This document shows, one piece after another, positions 1 to 4,801 of a stretch of DNA of 6,178 nucleotides (within the stretch, counting starts at the first letter, position 1; every line of letters starts with the position of its first letter). Under the pieces are notes generated by a model, which ran no database searches, was not told where the DNA came from, and worked only from the letters and a program-made list of their open reading frames with translations. The position numbers and the translations under genes are program-made. Source of the DNA: an uncultured Flavobacteriales bacterium (GTDB lineage Bacteria > Bacteroidota > Bacteroidia > Palsa-965); assembly GCA_946478675.1 (NCBI GenBank), contig CAMLEF010000280.1:1-6178 (forward strand), written 5' to 3'.

Positions 1-1
1 T

Positions 2-901
2 ATGCACCTGCTGGCGCCGCTCGACTACCGCGCTTCGTGCGGGAAAGACCGCAACTTCCTCGAGCCGCAGCTGTCAACAGCCTGGTGGTTCACGCAGGGC
101 GTCAATCAATATTTCGGATGGTTGGCGGCCGTTCGCGATTCGTTTGTGGCCGAAGAAGAATTTATGGGCTACGTGAGCGCGCGCATCCGCAGCTACCTCA
201 CTACGCCGCGCAGGCCGCTCACCCATCTCGCGAATGCGCAACAGCTGATGCAGTCGCCCGTGCGCTGGGAGGCGCTTCGCTCGAAAGCCATGCTGACCGC
301 GTTCCTGCTCGACATCCGCCTGACGGAAATTACCGGCGGCTCGATTGGATTGCGCGAAGCCGTTTTGCAACTGGGCCGCGACGGCCGGTTCAATCCCGAT
401 TCGCTCGAACAAAATCTTGCGAAAATCTGCGGCAACGACGTGCATGTGTTCTTCCGCGATTACGTCAACGGAACGAAACCGTTACCACTGATGGAATCGC
501 TCGGCAAAATTAGTTGGGCCTATGCGCCGGAAGCAGTGGACTCCGTGCTGACGTTCGGGCATTTCGGCTTTTTGTACGATGACGAGAAAGATATTTTCAT
601 CGTGCACAATGCGGATACACTGAACCGTTTCGGCCTGCGCGACGGCGATCGTCTCGTGAGCGTCGACAACGTGCTGGTGAATGCGTCCAACTTCGATGAT
701 GCGCTGCAGCCGGTGTATTCGCCGCAACGCAACGATGAAGTGGAAGTGCATTTCATCCGCGAAAAAGAAAACTGCATCCGCACCGCCGTTCCCGTTTCCG
801 TCGGCATCGTCGTGGAGCACCTGATCCGTTCCGATCCTGCCGCTGCGGAATCCGCGGTGCTGATGCACGACATCCTTTTCCGTCATCATCCCGCCAGCTG
901 A
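2..901 (+). CDS. M61-family (glycyl aminopeptidase-like) metallopeptidase with C-terminal PDZ domain, 5'-truncated, probably catalytically impaired
   Basis: C-terminal 299 residues of a larger protein; the reading frame is open to the left edge, so the ATG at 2 is internal. Residues 2-11 (HLLAPLDYRA) align by eye with the segment that starts at the second His of HExxH in Bacteroidota M61 peptidases (H-I-x-T-P-L). WWFTQGVNQYFG (28-39) matches the family's WLYEGVTEYFA, AFLLDIRL (100-107) the helix after it, and FFRDYVNGTKPLP (150-162) the end of the catalytic domain. Residues about 185-265 form a PDZ-like domain, with FGLRDGDRLVSVDN at 210-223. The family is secreted or periplasmic and cleaves short peptides with a single zinc. 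Here the Glu expected as third zinc ligand is Gln32 (CAG, 95-97), the second conserved Glu is Gln36, and the usual Y-x-x-G before the AFLLD helix reads R-S-K-A. It may therefore be a pseudoprotease or scaffold. The family assignment is fairly sure; loss of activity is inference. Thirty-one bases separate it from the Rieske gene. Confidence 0.82.
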   Translation: MHLLAPLDYRASCGKDRNFLEPQLSTAWWFTQGVNQYFGWLAAVRDSFVAEEEFMGYVSARIRSYLTTPRRPLTHLANAQQLMQSPVRWEALRSKAMLTAFLLDIRLTEITGGSIGLREAVLQLGRDGRFNPDSLEQNLAKICGNDVHVFFRDYVNGTKPLPLMESLGKISWAYAPEAVDSVLTFGHFGFLYDDEKDIFIVHNADTLNRFGLRDGDRLVSVDNVLVNASNFDDALQPVYSPQRNDEVEVHFIREKENCIRTAVPVSVGIVVEHLIRSDPAAAESAVLMHDILFRHHPAS

Positions 902-920
902 TCCTGCGCGCATTTTCCCG

Positions 921-928
921 TACCTTTT
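921..928 (+). promoter_or_regulatory. Possible Bacteroidota -7 element for the Rieske gene
   Basis: TACCTTTT matches five of the six fixed positions of TAnnTTTG. It lies only 12 bases (first base to first base) before the ATG at 933, so transcription from it would start at or next to the start codon. No TTTG-like -33 box is visible at the usual distance. It is weak evidence; the gene may instead be transcribed from upstream with the peptidase gene. Confidence 0.28.
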
Positions 929-932
929 CGTC

Positions 933-1286
933 ATGTTTCGCACCGTCATCCGCTGGCACGCCCTGCGTGAAACGCCCGACCAGTTCGCCGAAGGACAAGT
1001 CGTCGTGCGTTACGTCGGCGGCAAAAAGATGTGCGTCGTCAAAACCGCCAAAGGCATTTTCGCCATCGAAGAAAAATGCCCGCACAACGGCTTCTCGCTC
1101 GCGCAGGGAAAATGTACCGCCGACGGCGAAGCGATCGTTTGTCCGCTCCATCGTTACGCGTTCGATTTCAAAACCGGCCGTGCAAGAAACGGTTCCGGCG
1201 GCGCAGCGAGAGTTTTCCCCGTAGAGATCCGCGAAGACGGCATTTACATCGGCACCGAAGAAACGGAATGGGGCTGGTGGAAATAA
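933..1286 (+). CDS. Rieske [2Fe-2S] ferredoxin-like protein
   Basis: Complete 117-residue protein. The Rieske cluster motif is intact: C49-P-H51 and, 18 residues after H51, C70-P-L-H73, giving two Cys and two His ligands for a [2Fe-2S] cluster. The size, the absence of a signal peptide or membrane helix, and the lack of a catalytic domain fit the small soluble Rieske ferredoxins of the NirD / dioxygenase-ferredoxin type, which pass electrons to an oxygenase or reductase in the cytoplasm. No such partner is encoded in the window, so the electron acceptor is unknown. The tail is acidic and Trp-rich (ETEWGWWK at 110-117). The start is the ATG at 933; no Shine-Dalgarno sequence precedes it, as is normal in Bacteroidota. 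It lies 31 bases after the peptidase gene on the same strand, so cotranscription is possible, but a weak promoter-like element sits in the gap. Confidence 0.88.
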   Translation: MFRTVIRWHALRETPDQFAEGQVVVRYVGGKKMCVVKTAKGIFAIEEKCPHNGFSLAQGKCTADGEAIVCPLHRYAFDFKTGRARNGSGGAARVFPVEIREDGIYIGTEETEWGWWK

Positions 1287-1340
1287 TGTGCTGATTTGCC
1301 GGTATGCTGATATGTCGATGCCCGCAAAATGCCGGCCCAC

Positions 1341-1366
1341 ATTCAAAAATTCAATATTCAATATTC
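1341..1366 (+). repeat. AT-rich 7-base tandem repeat (ATTCAAT)
   Basis: ATTCAAAA at 1341 is followed by ATTCAAT at 1349 and 1356 and a partial ATTC at 1363. The run lies inside the loop of the larger inverted repeat and supplies the left arm of the inner hairpin. No coding function is seen. Confidence 0.7.
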
Positions 1367-1407
1367 TTTAGCCGGGAAATCTCTTCTGAAAAGAATATTT
1401 GAATTTT
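1353..1407 (+). repeat. Inner AT-rich hairpin
   Basis: Bases 1360-1369 pair perfectly with 1390-1399. After a bulge at 1400 the stem continues with 1353-1359 against 1401-1407, with one mismatch (1355/1405). The loop is 1370-1389. It is nested within the inverted repeat spanning 1286-1479. No T tract follows the stem, so it is not a textbook intrinsic terminator. Confidence 0.6.
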
Positions 1408-1486
1408 CATCCCACAGCCTGCAGCATACTCTGCAATGCAAAATCATCAGCACATTGGCATATCGGCATATTGGCACATCCTTTTA

Positions 1487-1494
1487 TACCTTTG
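1487..1494 (+). promoter_or_regulatory. Probable panB promoter, Bacteroidota -7 element
   Basis: TACCTTTG is a perfect match to TAnnTTTG, the -7 consensus of the Bacteroidota primary sigma factor. It lies 66 bases before the panB ATG (first base to first base), leaving a 5' leader of roughly 50 to 55 bases. No TTTG is present 19-21 bases upstream; the nearest TTG (1471-1473) is only 13 bases away and belongs to the repeat. The position directly after the inverted repeat suggests the repeat separates the upstream transcript from a dedicated panB promoter. Confidence 0.5.
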
Positions 1495-1552
1495 TTACAG
1501 CAAACCACACGTAACCGCGCTTCCGCTGCGCACTCACTCTAAAGCACTTCCT

Positions 1553-2371
1553 ATGTCCATTCATAAAAAAGAAGTCAAAAAGGTCACGACGCGCGTCCTG
1601 CAGGATATGAAACGCAACGGCGAAAAGATCGCGATGCTGACGGCGTACGATTACACTATGGCGCAGATCGTAGACGCGGCCGGCATCGACGTGATCCTCG
1701 TCGGCGATTCGGCATCGAACGTGATGGCCGGACATGAAACGACGCTGCCGATCACGCTCGACCAGATGATCTATCACGCTTCGAGCGTCGTGCGCGGCAC
1801 CGATCGTGCGCTCATTGTTGTCGATTTGCCGTTCGGTTCTTACCAGGGCAATTCGAAAGAAGCGCTGAACTCGTCGATCCGCATCATGAAAGAATCCGGC
1901 GCGCATGCGGTGAAGCTGGAAGGCGGACGCGAAGTGAAAGAATCCGTCGAGCGTATTCTCACCGCCGGCATTCCTGTGATGGGCCACCTCGGACTGACGC
2001 CGCAATCGATCTATAAATTCGGGACGTACAACGTGCGCGCGAAAGAGGAAGAAGAAGCGAAACGTCTCATCGAAGATGCGCACGTGCTCGAACAGGCCGG
2101 CTGCTTTGCGCTCGTGCTTGAAAAAATTCCCGCCGCACTCGCCGCCCGCGTTTCGCAGGAGCTGGCCATCCCGGTCATCGGCATCGGCGCCGGTGGTGGC
2201 GTAGACGGACAGGTGCTCGTGTACCACGATCTCATCGGACTCACGACGCAATTCCATCCGCGCTTCCTGCGCCGCTATCTCAATCTCTACGACGAGATCA
2301 AAGGAGCGGTCAGCAATTACATCTCGGATGTCAAGTCAAAAGATTTCCCGAACGAAGGCGAACAGTATTGA
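1553..2371 (+). CDS. panB: 3-methyl-2-oxobutanoate (ketopantoate) hydroxymethyltransferase
   Basis: A 272-residue cytoplasmic enzyme of full family length. It transfers a hydroxymethyl group from 5,10-methylenetetrahydrofolate to 2-oxoisovalerate, giving ketopantoate, the first committed step of pantothenate and CoA synthesis. It is a TIM barrel that needs Mg2+. Family residues are in place: D52 in VGDSASNV and D91 in VDLPFGSYQ for metal; K121 and E123 in KLEGG; H145 in GHLGLTPQS; and the catalytic Glu E190 in LVLEKIP. By my hand alignment these correspond to E. coli D45, D84, K112, E114, H136 and E181. IGIGAGG (209-215) and DGQVLV (218-223) also match. The ATG at 1553 is chosen because the [17 protein letters not shown] start is typical of Bacteroidota PanB; the frame is open to 1436, but that extension runs through the repeats and promoter. 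No panC or panD is visible, so the pathway genes are dispersed. The stop codon overlaps the downstream hairpin. Confidence 0.97.
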   Translation: MSIHKKEVKKVTTRVLQDMKRNGEKIAMLTAYDYTMAQIVDAAGIDVILVGDSASNVMAGHETTLPITLDQMIYHASSVVRGTDRALIVVDLPFGSYQGNSKEALNSSIRIMKESGAHAVKLEGGREVKESVERILTAGIPVMGHLGLTPQSIYKFGTYNVRAKEEEEAKRLIEDAHVLEQAGCFALVLEKIPAALAARVSQELAIPVIGIGAGGGVDGQVLVYHDLIGLTTQFHPRFLRRYLNLYDEIKGAVSNYISDVKSKDFPNEGEQY

Positions 2372-2449
2372 GTTCGGAGTAAAGAGCCGGGAGTTCGGAG
2401 CTTATTACAATGAAATAACTCCGAACTCCCGACTAAAAACTCCCAACTC
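2370..2449. terminator. Bidirectional hairpin between convergent panB and dinB-like genes, arms of 7-base units
   Basis: Arm 2370-2400 and arm 2419-2449 match as inverted repeats at 25 of 31 positions. The stem can continue inward, past a bulged C2401, with TTATT (2402-2406) against AATAA (2414-2418), leaving the 7-base loop 2407-2413. The arms are 7-base tandem arrays: GAGTTCG at 2370 and 2391 with diverged copies at 2377 (GAGTAAA) and 2384 (GAGCCGG), and the complement in the right arm. It fills the whole gap between the panB stop, which it overlaps by two bases, and the stop of the opposing gene at 2452. Termination in both directions is the natural role. There is no long T run after either arm, so the mechanism is not certain. 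Confidence 0.68.
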
Positions 2450-2451
2450 AT

Positions 2452-2964
2452 TCACATCGTTTTTCCGCCGTGCAGGTTCACGAGCCAGAAGAGCTGCCCG
2501 ATGTGACCGTTCTCGTGGCGGATGTGATGCATGATCGTATTGCGCATCGTTTTTCCGCCGAGAATTTCCCAGTTGATATTATTCGGCGCATCGAGCATCG
2601 CGGGATTCAACTGCGTTAAATGTTCCATCGACAGCCGGTGCACTTTATTAAATCCCGCCACCACTTCTTCCCACGAAGGCCCGTTCGCTTCTCCTTCGTC
2701 GCCCGGTTTTCCCATCGCGAAATGTTTCAGCCAGGAAAGCTCCGGGTTCGGTCCGCCGGTGGAGCGCAGGATGAGGCTGTTCTGTCCCCAGGCCATGTGC
2801 GCATATTGCCAGTAAACGCTGTTCAGCTTTTTACCGTTTATCTCGAAGCGTGTTCGCAATTCGGCTTCCGTTTTTCCTTCGAGCTTCTTCAGGATATCAT
2901 GCGCCTGCTGCCGGGTCGCATCAACCAGGTTGCGGAGCGTCGTCAATTCAGTAGTAAGGTCCAT
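2452..2964 (-). CDS. DinB-superfamily (DinB/YfiT-like four-helix bundle) protein
   Basis: A 170-residue soluble protein with no signal peptide. The DinB fold is a four-helix bundle with a three-His metal site. Here the candidates are H56 in YAHMAWGQN and the H150-E-N-G-H154-I-G-Q motif near the C terminus, the usual HxxxH(x)GQ signature, so the metal site looks intact. Members of the superfamily include metal-dependent thiol S-transferases (bacillithiol, mycothiol or glutathione users) and many proteins of unknown role; I cannot assign a substrate. The start ATG at 2962-2964 is five bases after the stop of the upstream 205-aa gene on the same strand, implying one transcript. The last five residues, GGKTM, repeat an internal GGKTM (136-140), encoded by an identical 16-base stretch. 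The gene faces panB tail to tail. Confidence 0.85.
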   Translation of the reverse strand: MDLTTELTTLRNLVDATRQQAHDILKKLEGKTEAELRTRFEINGKKLNSVYWQYAHMAWGQNSLILRSTGGPNPELSWLKHFAMGKPGDEGEANGPSWEEVVAGFNKVHRLSMEHLTQLNPAMLDAPNNINWEILGGKTMRNTIMHHIRHENGHIGQLFWLVNLHGGKTM

Positions 2965-2969
2965 TGTAA

Positions 2970-3587
2970 TTATCGTTTGATGCCCGACATGAGATCACAC
3001 AGCGAGCGGTCTTTGTGCAGGTTGTCGATCAGCGCCATCAGCACGTGCGCATTCAATTCCGATTTCAGCGCCATCGTCTTTTTCGCTTTGGGAACGTTGT
3101 CCGATTTCACTGTGAGAAAACCCGACTGCAAACCGTACGTGACTTCGCGCCAGGGAATCGTGTAATCGACCGGCGCACGGAACCAGGGCTTGCGCGTGAG
3201 GTGAACGCCCAGCCGGTCCATCGTCAGCTCGTGCACTTTTACCGTCCCGCCGTTTGCGATCGTGTTGATCATCTGGTTGAGCATGCGGTTGCCGAAACAT
3301 TCCCATATCCAATACGTGATCAGCTGGTTCTGCTGCGCCGGCGTGCTGCCGCTGAGCAAAGCTTCGTAAAAGCGGAATTCGATCTTGTCGTTTGAGCTGT
3401 CGACGAATTTAAAATAGAATTCCGTGTTCGACTTAATCCCGTTCACGCGCGTGATGGTCGTGCCGTAGGAAAAGCCGGTGATCTCGCTGCACATCATCTG
3501 CGTGTCGCCGTAGATCAGGCTGTCTTTGTCGATGGAAAAATAATTCGTCTTGAATAAGCTGTTCTTGATCTCGGTCTGGTAGGACAT
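2970..3587 (-). CDS. Hypothetical protein, possible tandem PH-like domains
   Basis: A 205-residue protein that I do not recognise by name. It has no signal peptide and no clear membrane helix. Residues about 8-76 look beta-rich (SIDKDSLIYGD, then FSYGTTITRVNGI, then TEFYFKFVD). A helical stretch follows at 85-112 (with YWIWECFGNRMLNQMIN), then a second beta-rich part at 115-175 (VKVHELTMDRLGVHL, IPWREVTYG, SGFLTVKSD) and a closing helix (NAHVLMALIDNLHKD, 179-193). A strand pattern ending in a helix, with a turn such as IPWREV, is typical of bacterial pleckstrin-homology-like domains. That is a fold guess by eye. The start is the ATG at 3585-3587; the open frame continues to 3767, but those 60 residues are Cys/Arg-rich, read through the intergenic repeat and overlap the divergent gene. 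It lies five bases upstream of the DinB-like gene, so the two may work together. Confidence 0.75.
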   Translation of the reverse strand: MSYQTEIKNSLFKTNYFSIDKDSLIYGDTQMMCSEITGFSYGTTITRVNGIKSNTEFYFKFVDSSNDKIEFRFYEALLSGSTPAQQNQLITYWIWECFGNRMLNQMINTIANGGTVKVHELTMDRLGVHLTRKPWFRAPVDYTIPWREVTYGLQSGFLTVKSDNVPKAKKTMALKSELNAHVLMALIDNLHKDRSLCDLMSGIKR

Positions 3588-3639
3588 GAAGCGGGTATGT
3601 TTGACAAGGCAATATATAAAAACAGGCGGTTGATAATGC

Positions 3640-3663
3640 CACGAAGGCACAAAGACACAAAGT
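3640..3663 (+). repeat. 8-base tandem repeat CACRAAGR in a divergent promoter region
   Basis: Three units: CACGAAGG (3640), CACAAAGA (3648) and CACAAAGT (3656). A short inverted repeat, AATGCC (3635-3640) and GGCATT (3674-3679), brackets it, and AATGCGGCATT (3669-3679) is a near-palindrome on its own. From memory, strings of this type (CCACGAAGGCACAAAGA) occur between genes in many unrelated bacteria, so it may be a dispersed element rather than a local operator. The 119-base divergent region 3588-3706 holds no other clear feature. Confidence 0.6.
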
Positions 3664-3693
3664 TTTCCAATGCGGCATTTTTTGAAACCGCTG

Positions 3694-3701
3694 TATCTTG
3701 C
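3694..3701 (+). promoter_or_regulatory. Possible -7-like element next to the start of the membrane protein gene
   Basis: TATCTTGC resembles the Bacteroidota TATCTTTGC form of the -7 element with one T missing, and lies 13 bases (first base to first base) before the ATG at 3707. No -33 TTTG is at the usual distance; TTTG at 3681-3684 is too close. It resembles the element before the Rieske gene in both sequence and distance to ATG. Confidence 0.25.
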
Positions 3702-3706
3702 GCAAC

Positions 3707-4801
3707 ATGAATTATAACTCCGCCCTCGATACCTTTTTCTCTTCCGAATACATGAGCTTCGGCACACTGATCGGTTTGATCGTTGTGGGTTTTATTTTCC
3801 GAAAACCGCTTTACGTCAACCGGGAACGGAAAGTGCTGTTCGGCGGATTGTATTTCCTGCTGGCGCTGCTCGGTTTCTTCACGATCATTCTCATCAATCC
3901 CATTTTCTGGGGCTACGGCAAAGCGATCGGTGTTACCGCAGCGGAATTGCAAAACGGGAAGCTGTACGTGATGGATTATCGCTTATCGACCGGTGGTGAA
4001 AACGAAGACCCGGATCCGCATTACCGTTTCCAGTTTCTCGATCCGGCGACGGGCAAAAAAGAATTTCGTTTTCTCGCGGGAAGCAACCTCGAGCTGATGC
4101 TGATCACCGAACAGTCGATCATCTGCCGGCAATTAGGTGAGATTGTTTTTTATTCGGTAGAAGACGGCAAAGAGACGGAACGATGGAATGAAAAAACGCT
4201 GCCGGAAATTTTTCCTGAATTAAAATCGGGTATTGATAATTTCAGCCCGTTTATTCATTCGAAAAATTTCCCAACGGTAGAAGTCAGCACACGCGACGGA
4301 CAGAAATGGGAACTGCACCTGGCGAATCATAACGTCGTGGGTAAAAAGCCGCTTCCGCCTTACGGGTTAATTCCGGGGCCATGGAAAGTGGAAGAAAACG
4401 AGATCAGCAACTCGGACAAGTACAGGTTGCTGCTACGTTCCGAATCCAGCGGAGAAAAACGCAAACAACTTTTCCTTCCGGATGACAACCTCGCCAACAA
4501 AGATTTATTTTTCATCGAGGGAAAGTTTGTTGAATGCAGTCCCAAAGACAGCACCGTCGTTATCCTGCATTACGAAACCACCGACAAGCTGCATTTCCTG
4601 CTGACCGGCATTTCTTCCGATGGAAAACAAAAACGCTGGGAGATCAAACAAACCGAACTGCGCCACGAGCAGAATGAATATCCGCTCGAAGTTTGCAACA
4701 CGACCGACCCGGCAAAAGGCATTCTCTATTTCTTCCTGCAGGATGTTGCGGTCGCCATCGATATGCACGACGGAAAAATTCTCTGGCGAACGGAGCTCTG
4801 A
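3707..4801 (+). CDS. Hypothetical membrane protein, two N-terminal helices and a propeller-like soluble domain
   Basis: A 364-residue protein. Two hydrophobic helices, about 16-32 and 43-69, flank a basic loop (RKPLYVNRERK), so by the positive-inside rule the loop is cytoplasmic and the large C-terminal part is probably extracytoplasmic. That part carries spaced blade-like signatures: LDPATGKKEFRF (111-122), YSVEDGKETERW (149-160), ISSDGKQKRWEI (302-313) and AIDMHDGKILW (350-360). The last is close to the PQQ-like / quinoprotein propeller repeat pattern (v-a-lD-x-x-tGk-x-lW). There are too few blades visible for a full eight-bladed propeller, and no PQQ-enzyme catalytic motif is seen, so a binding or sensing role is more likely than dehydrogenase activity. 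The ATG at 3707 is preferred to the in-frame TTG at 3698. It is transcribed divergently from the 205-aa gene, and its stop directly abuts the stop of the opposing phosphatase gene. The specific family is not recognised with confidence. Confidence 0.78.
   Translation: MNYNSALDTFFSSEYMSFGTLIGLIVVGFIFRKPLYVNRERKVLFGGLYFLLALLGFFTIILINPIFWGYGKAIGVTAAELQNGKLYVMDYRLSTGGENEDPDPHYRFQFLDPATGKKEFRFLAGSNLELMLITEQSIICRQLGEIVFYSVEDGKETERWNEKTLPEIFPELKSGIDNFSPFIHSKNFPTVEVSTRDGQKWELHLANHNVVGKKPLPPYGLIPGPWKVEENEISNSDKYRLLLRSESSGEKRKQLFLPDDNLANKDLFFIEGKFVECSPKDSTVVILHYETTDKLHFLLTGISSDGKQKRWEIKQTELRHEQNEYPLEVCNTTDPAKGILYFFLQDVAVAIDMHDGKILWRTEL

Larger units (their letters stand above)
1286..1479 (+). repeat. 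Imperfect long inverted repeat made of 8-base units
   Basis: The left arm 1286-1320 and right arm 1445-1479 can pair over 35 positions. By my count this gives 26 Watson-Crick pairs, 6 G-U wobbles when read as + strand RNA, and 3 mismatches (1296/1469, 1312/1453, 1316/1449). Each arm is itself an 8-base tandem array: in the right arm CACATTGG at 1451, CATATCGG at 1459, CATATTGG at 1467 and a degenerate copy at 1475. The left arm carries the inverted form, such as GTGCTGAT at 1288 and ATGCTGAT at 1304. The loop contains a second, AT-rich inverted repeat. The left arm begins right at the Rieske stop codon, so it could act as a 3' end structure for that transcript. Function is inferred; the pairing is seen. 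Confidence 0.72.

Noticed and set aside
753..1361. 202-residue open frame on the - strand across the peptidase and Rieske genes
   Set aside because: It lies opposite two well-supported genes and across their gap; composition is that of an antisense shadow in G+C-rich DNA.
1286..1482. CRISPR array
   Set aside because: Units are only 7 or 8 bases with no spacers, and are arranged as inverted arms; no cas genes are nearby.
1329..1514. 61-residue open frame in the intergenic repeat region
   Set aside because: It is translated repeat sequence with no recognisable protein features and overlaps the panB promoter.
1436..1552. N-terminal extension of panB by 39 residues in the same open frame
   Set aside because: It runs through the right repeat arm and the TAnnTTTG promoter element, and PanB proteins begin near [10 protein letters not shown]; the ATG at 1553 gives the normal family length.
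1484..2257. 257-residue open frame opposite panB
   Set aside because: panB is certain; the antisense frame is rich in Arg, His and Asp as expected from shadow translation and shows no family motif.
3608..3618. -7 promoter element on the - strand for the 205-aa gene (TATATTGC)
   Set aside because: It matches only four of six fixed positions of TAnnTTTG and has no -33 box; too weak to annotate.
3588..3767. 60-residue extension of the 205-aa protein
   Set aside because: The extra residues are rich in Cys and Arg, are read through the octamer repeat and overlap the start of the divergent gene; the ATG at 3587 is more natural.
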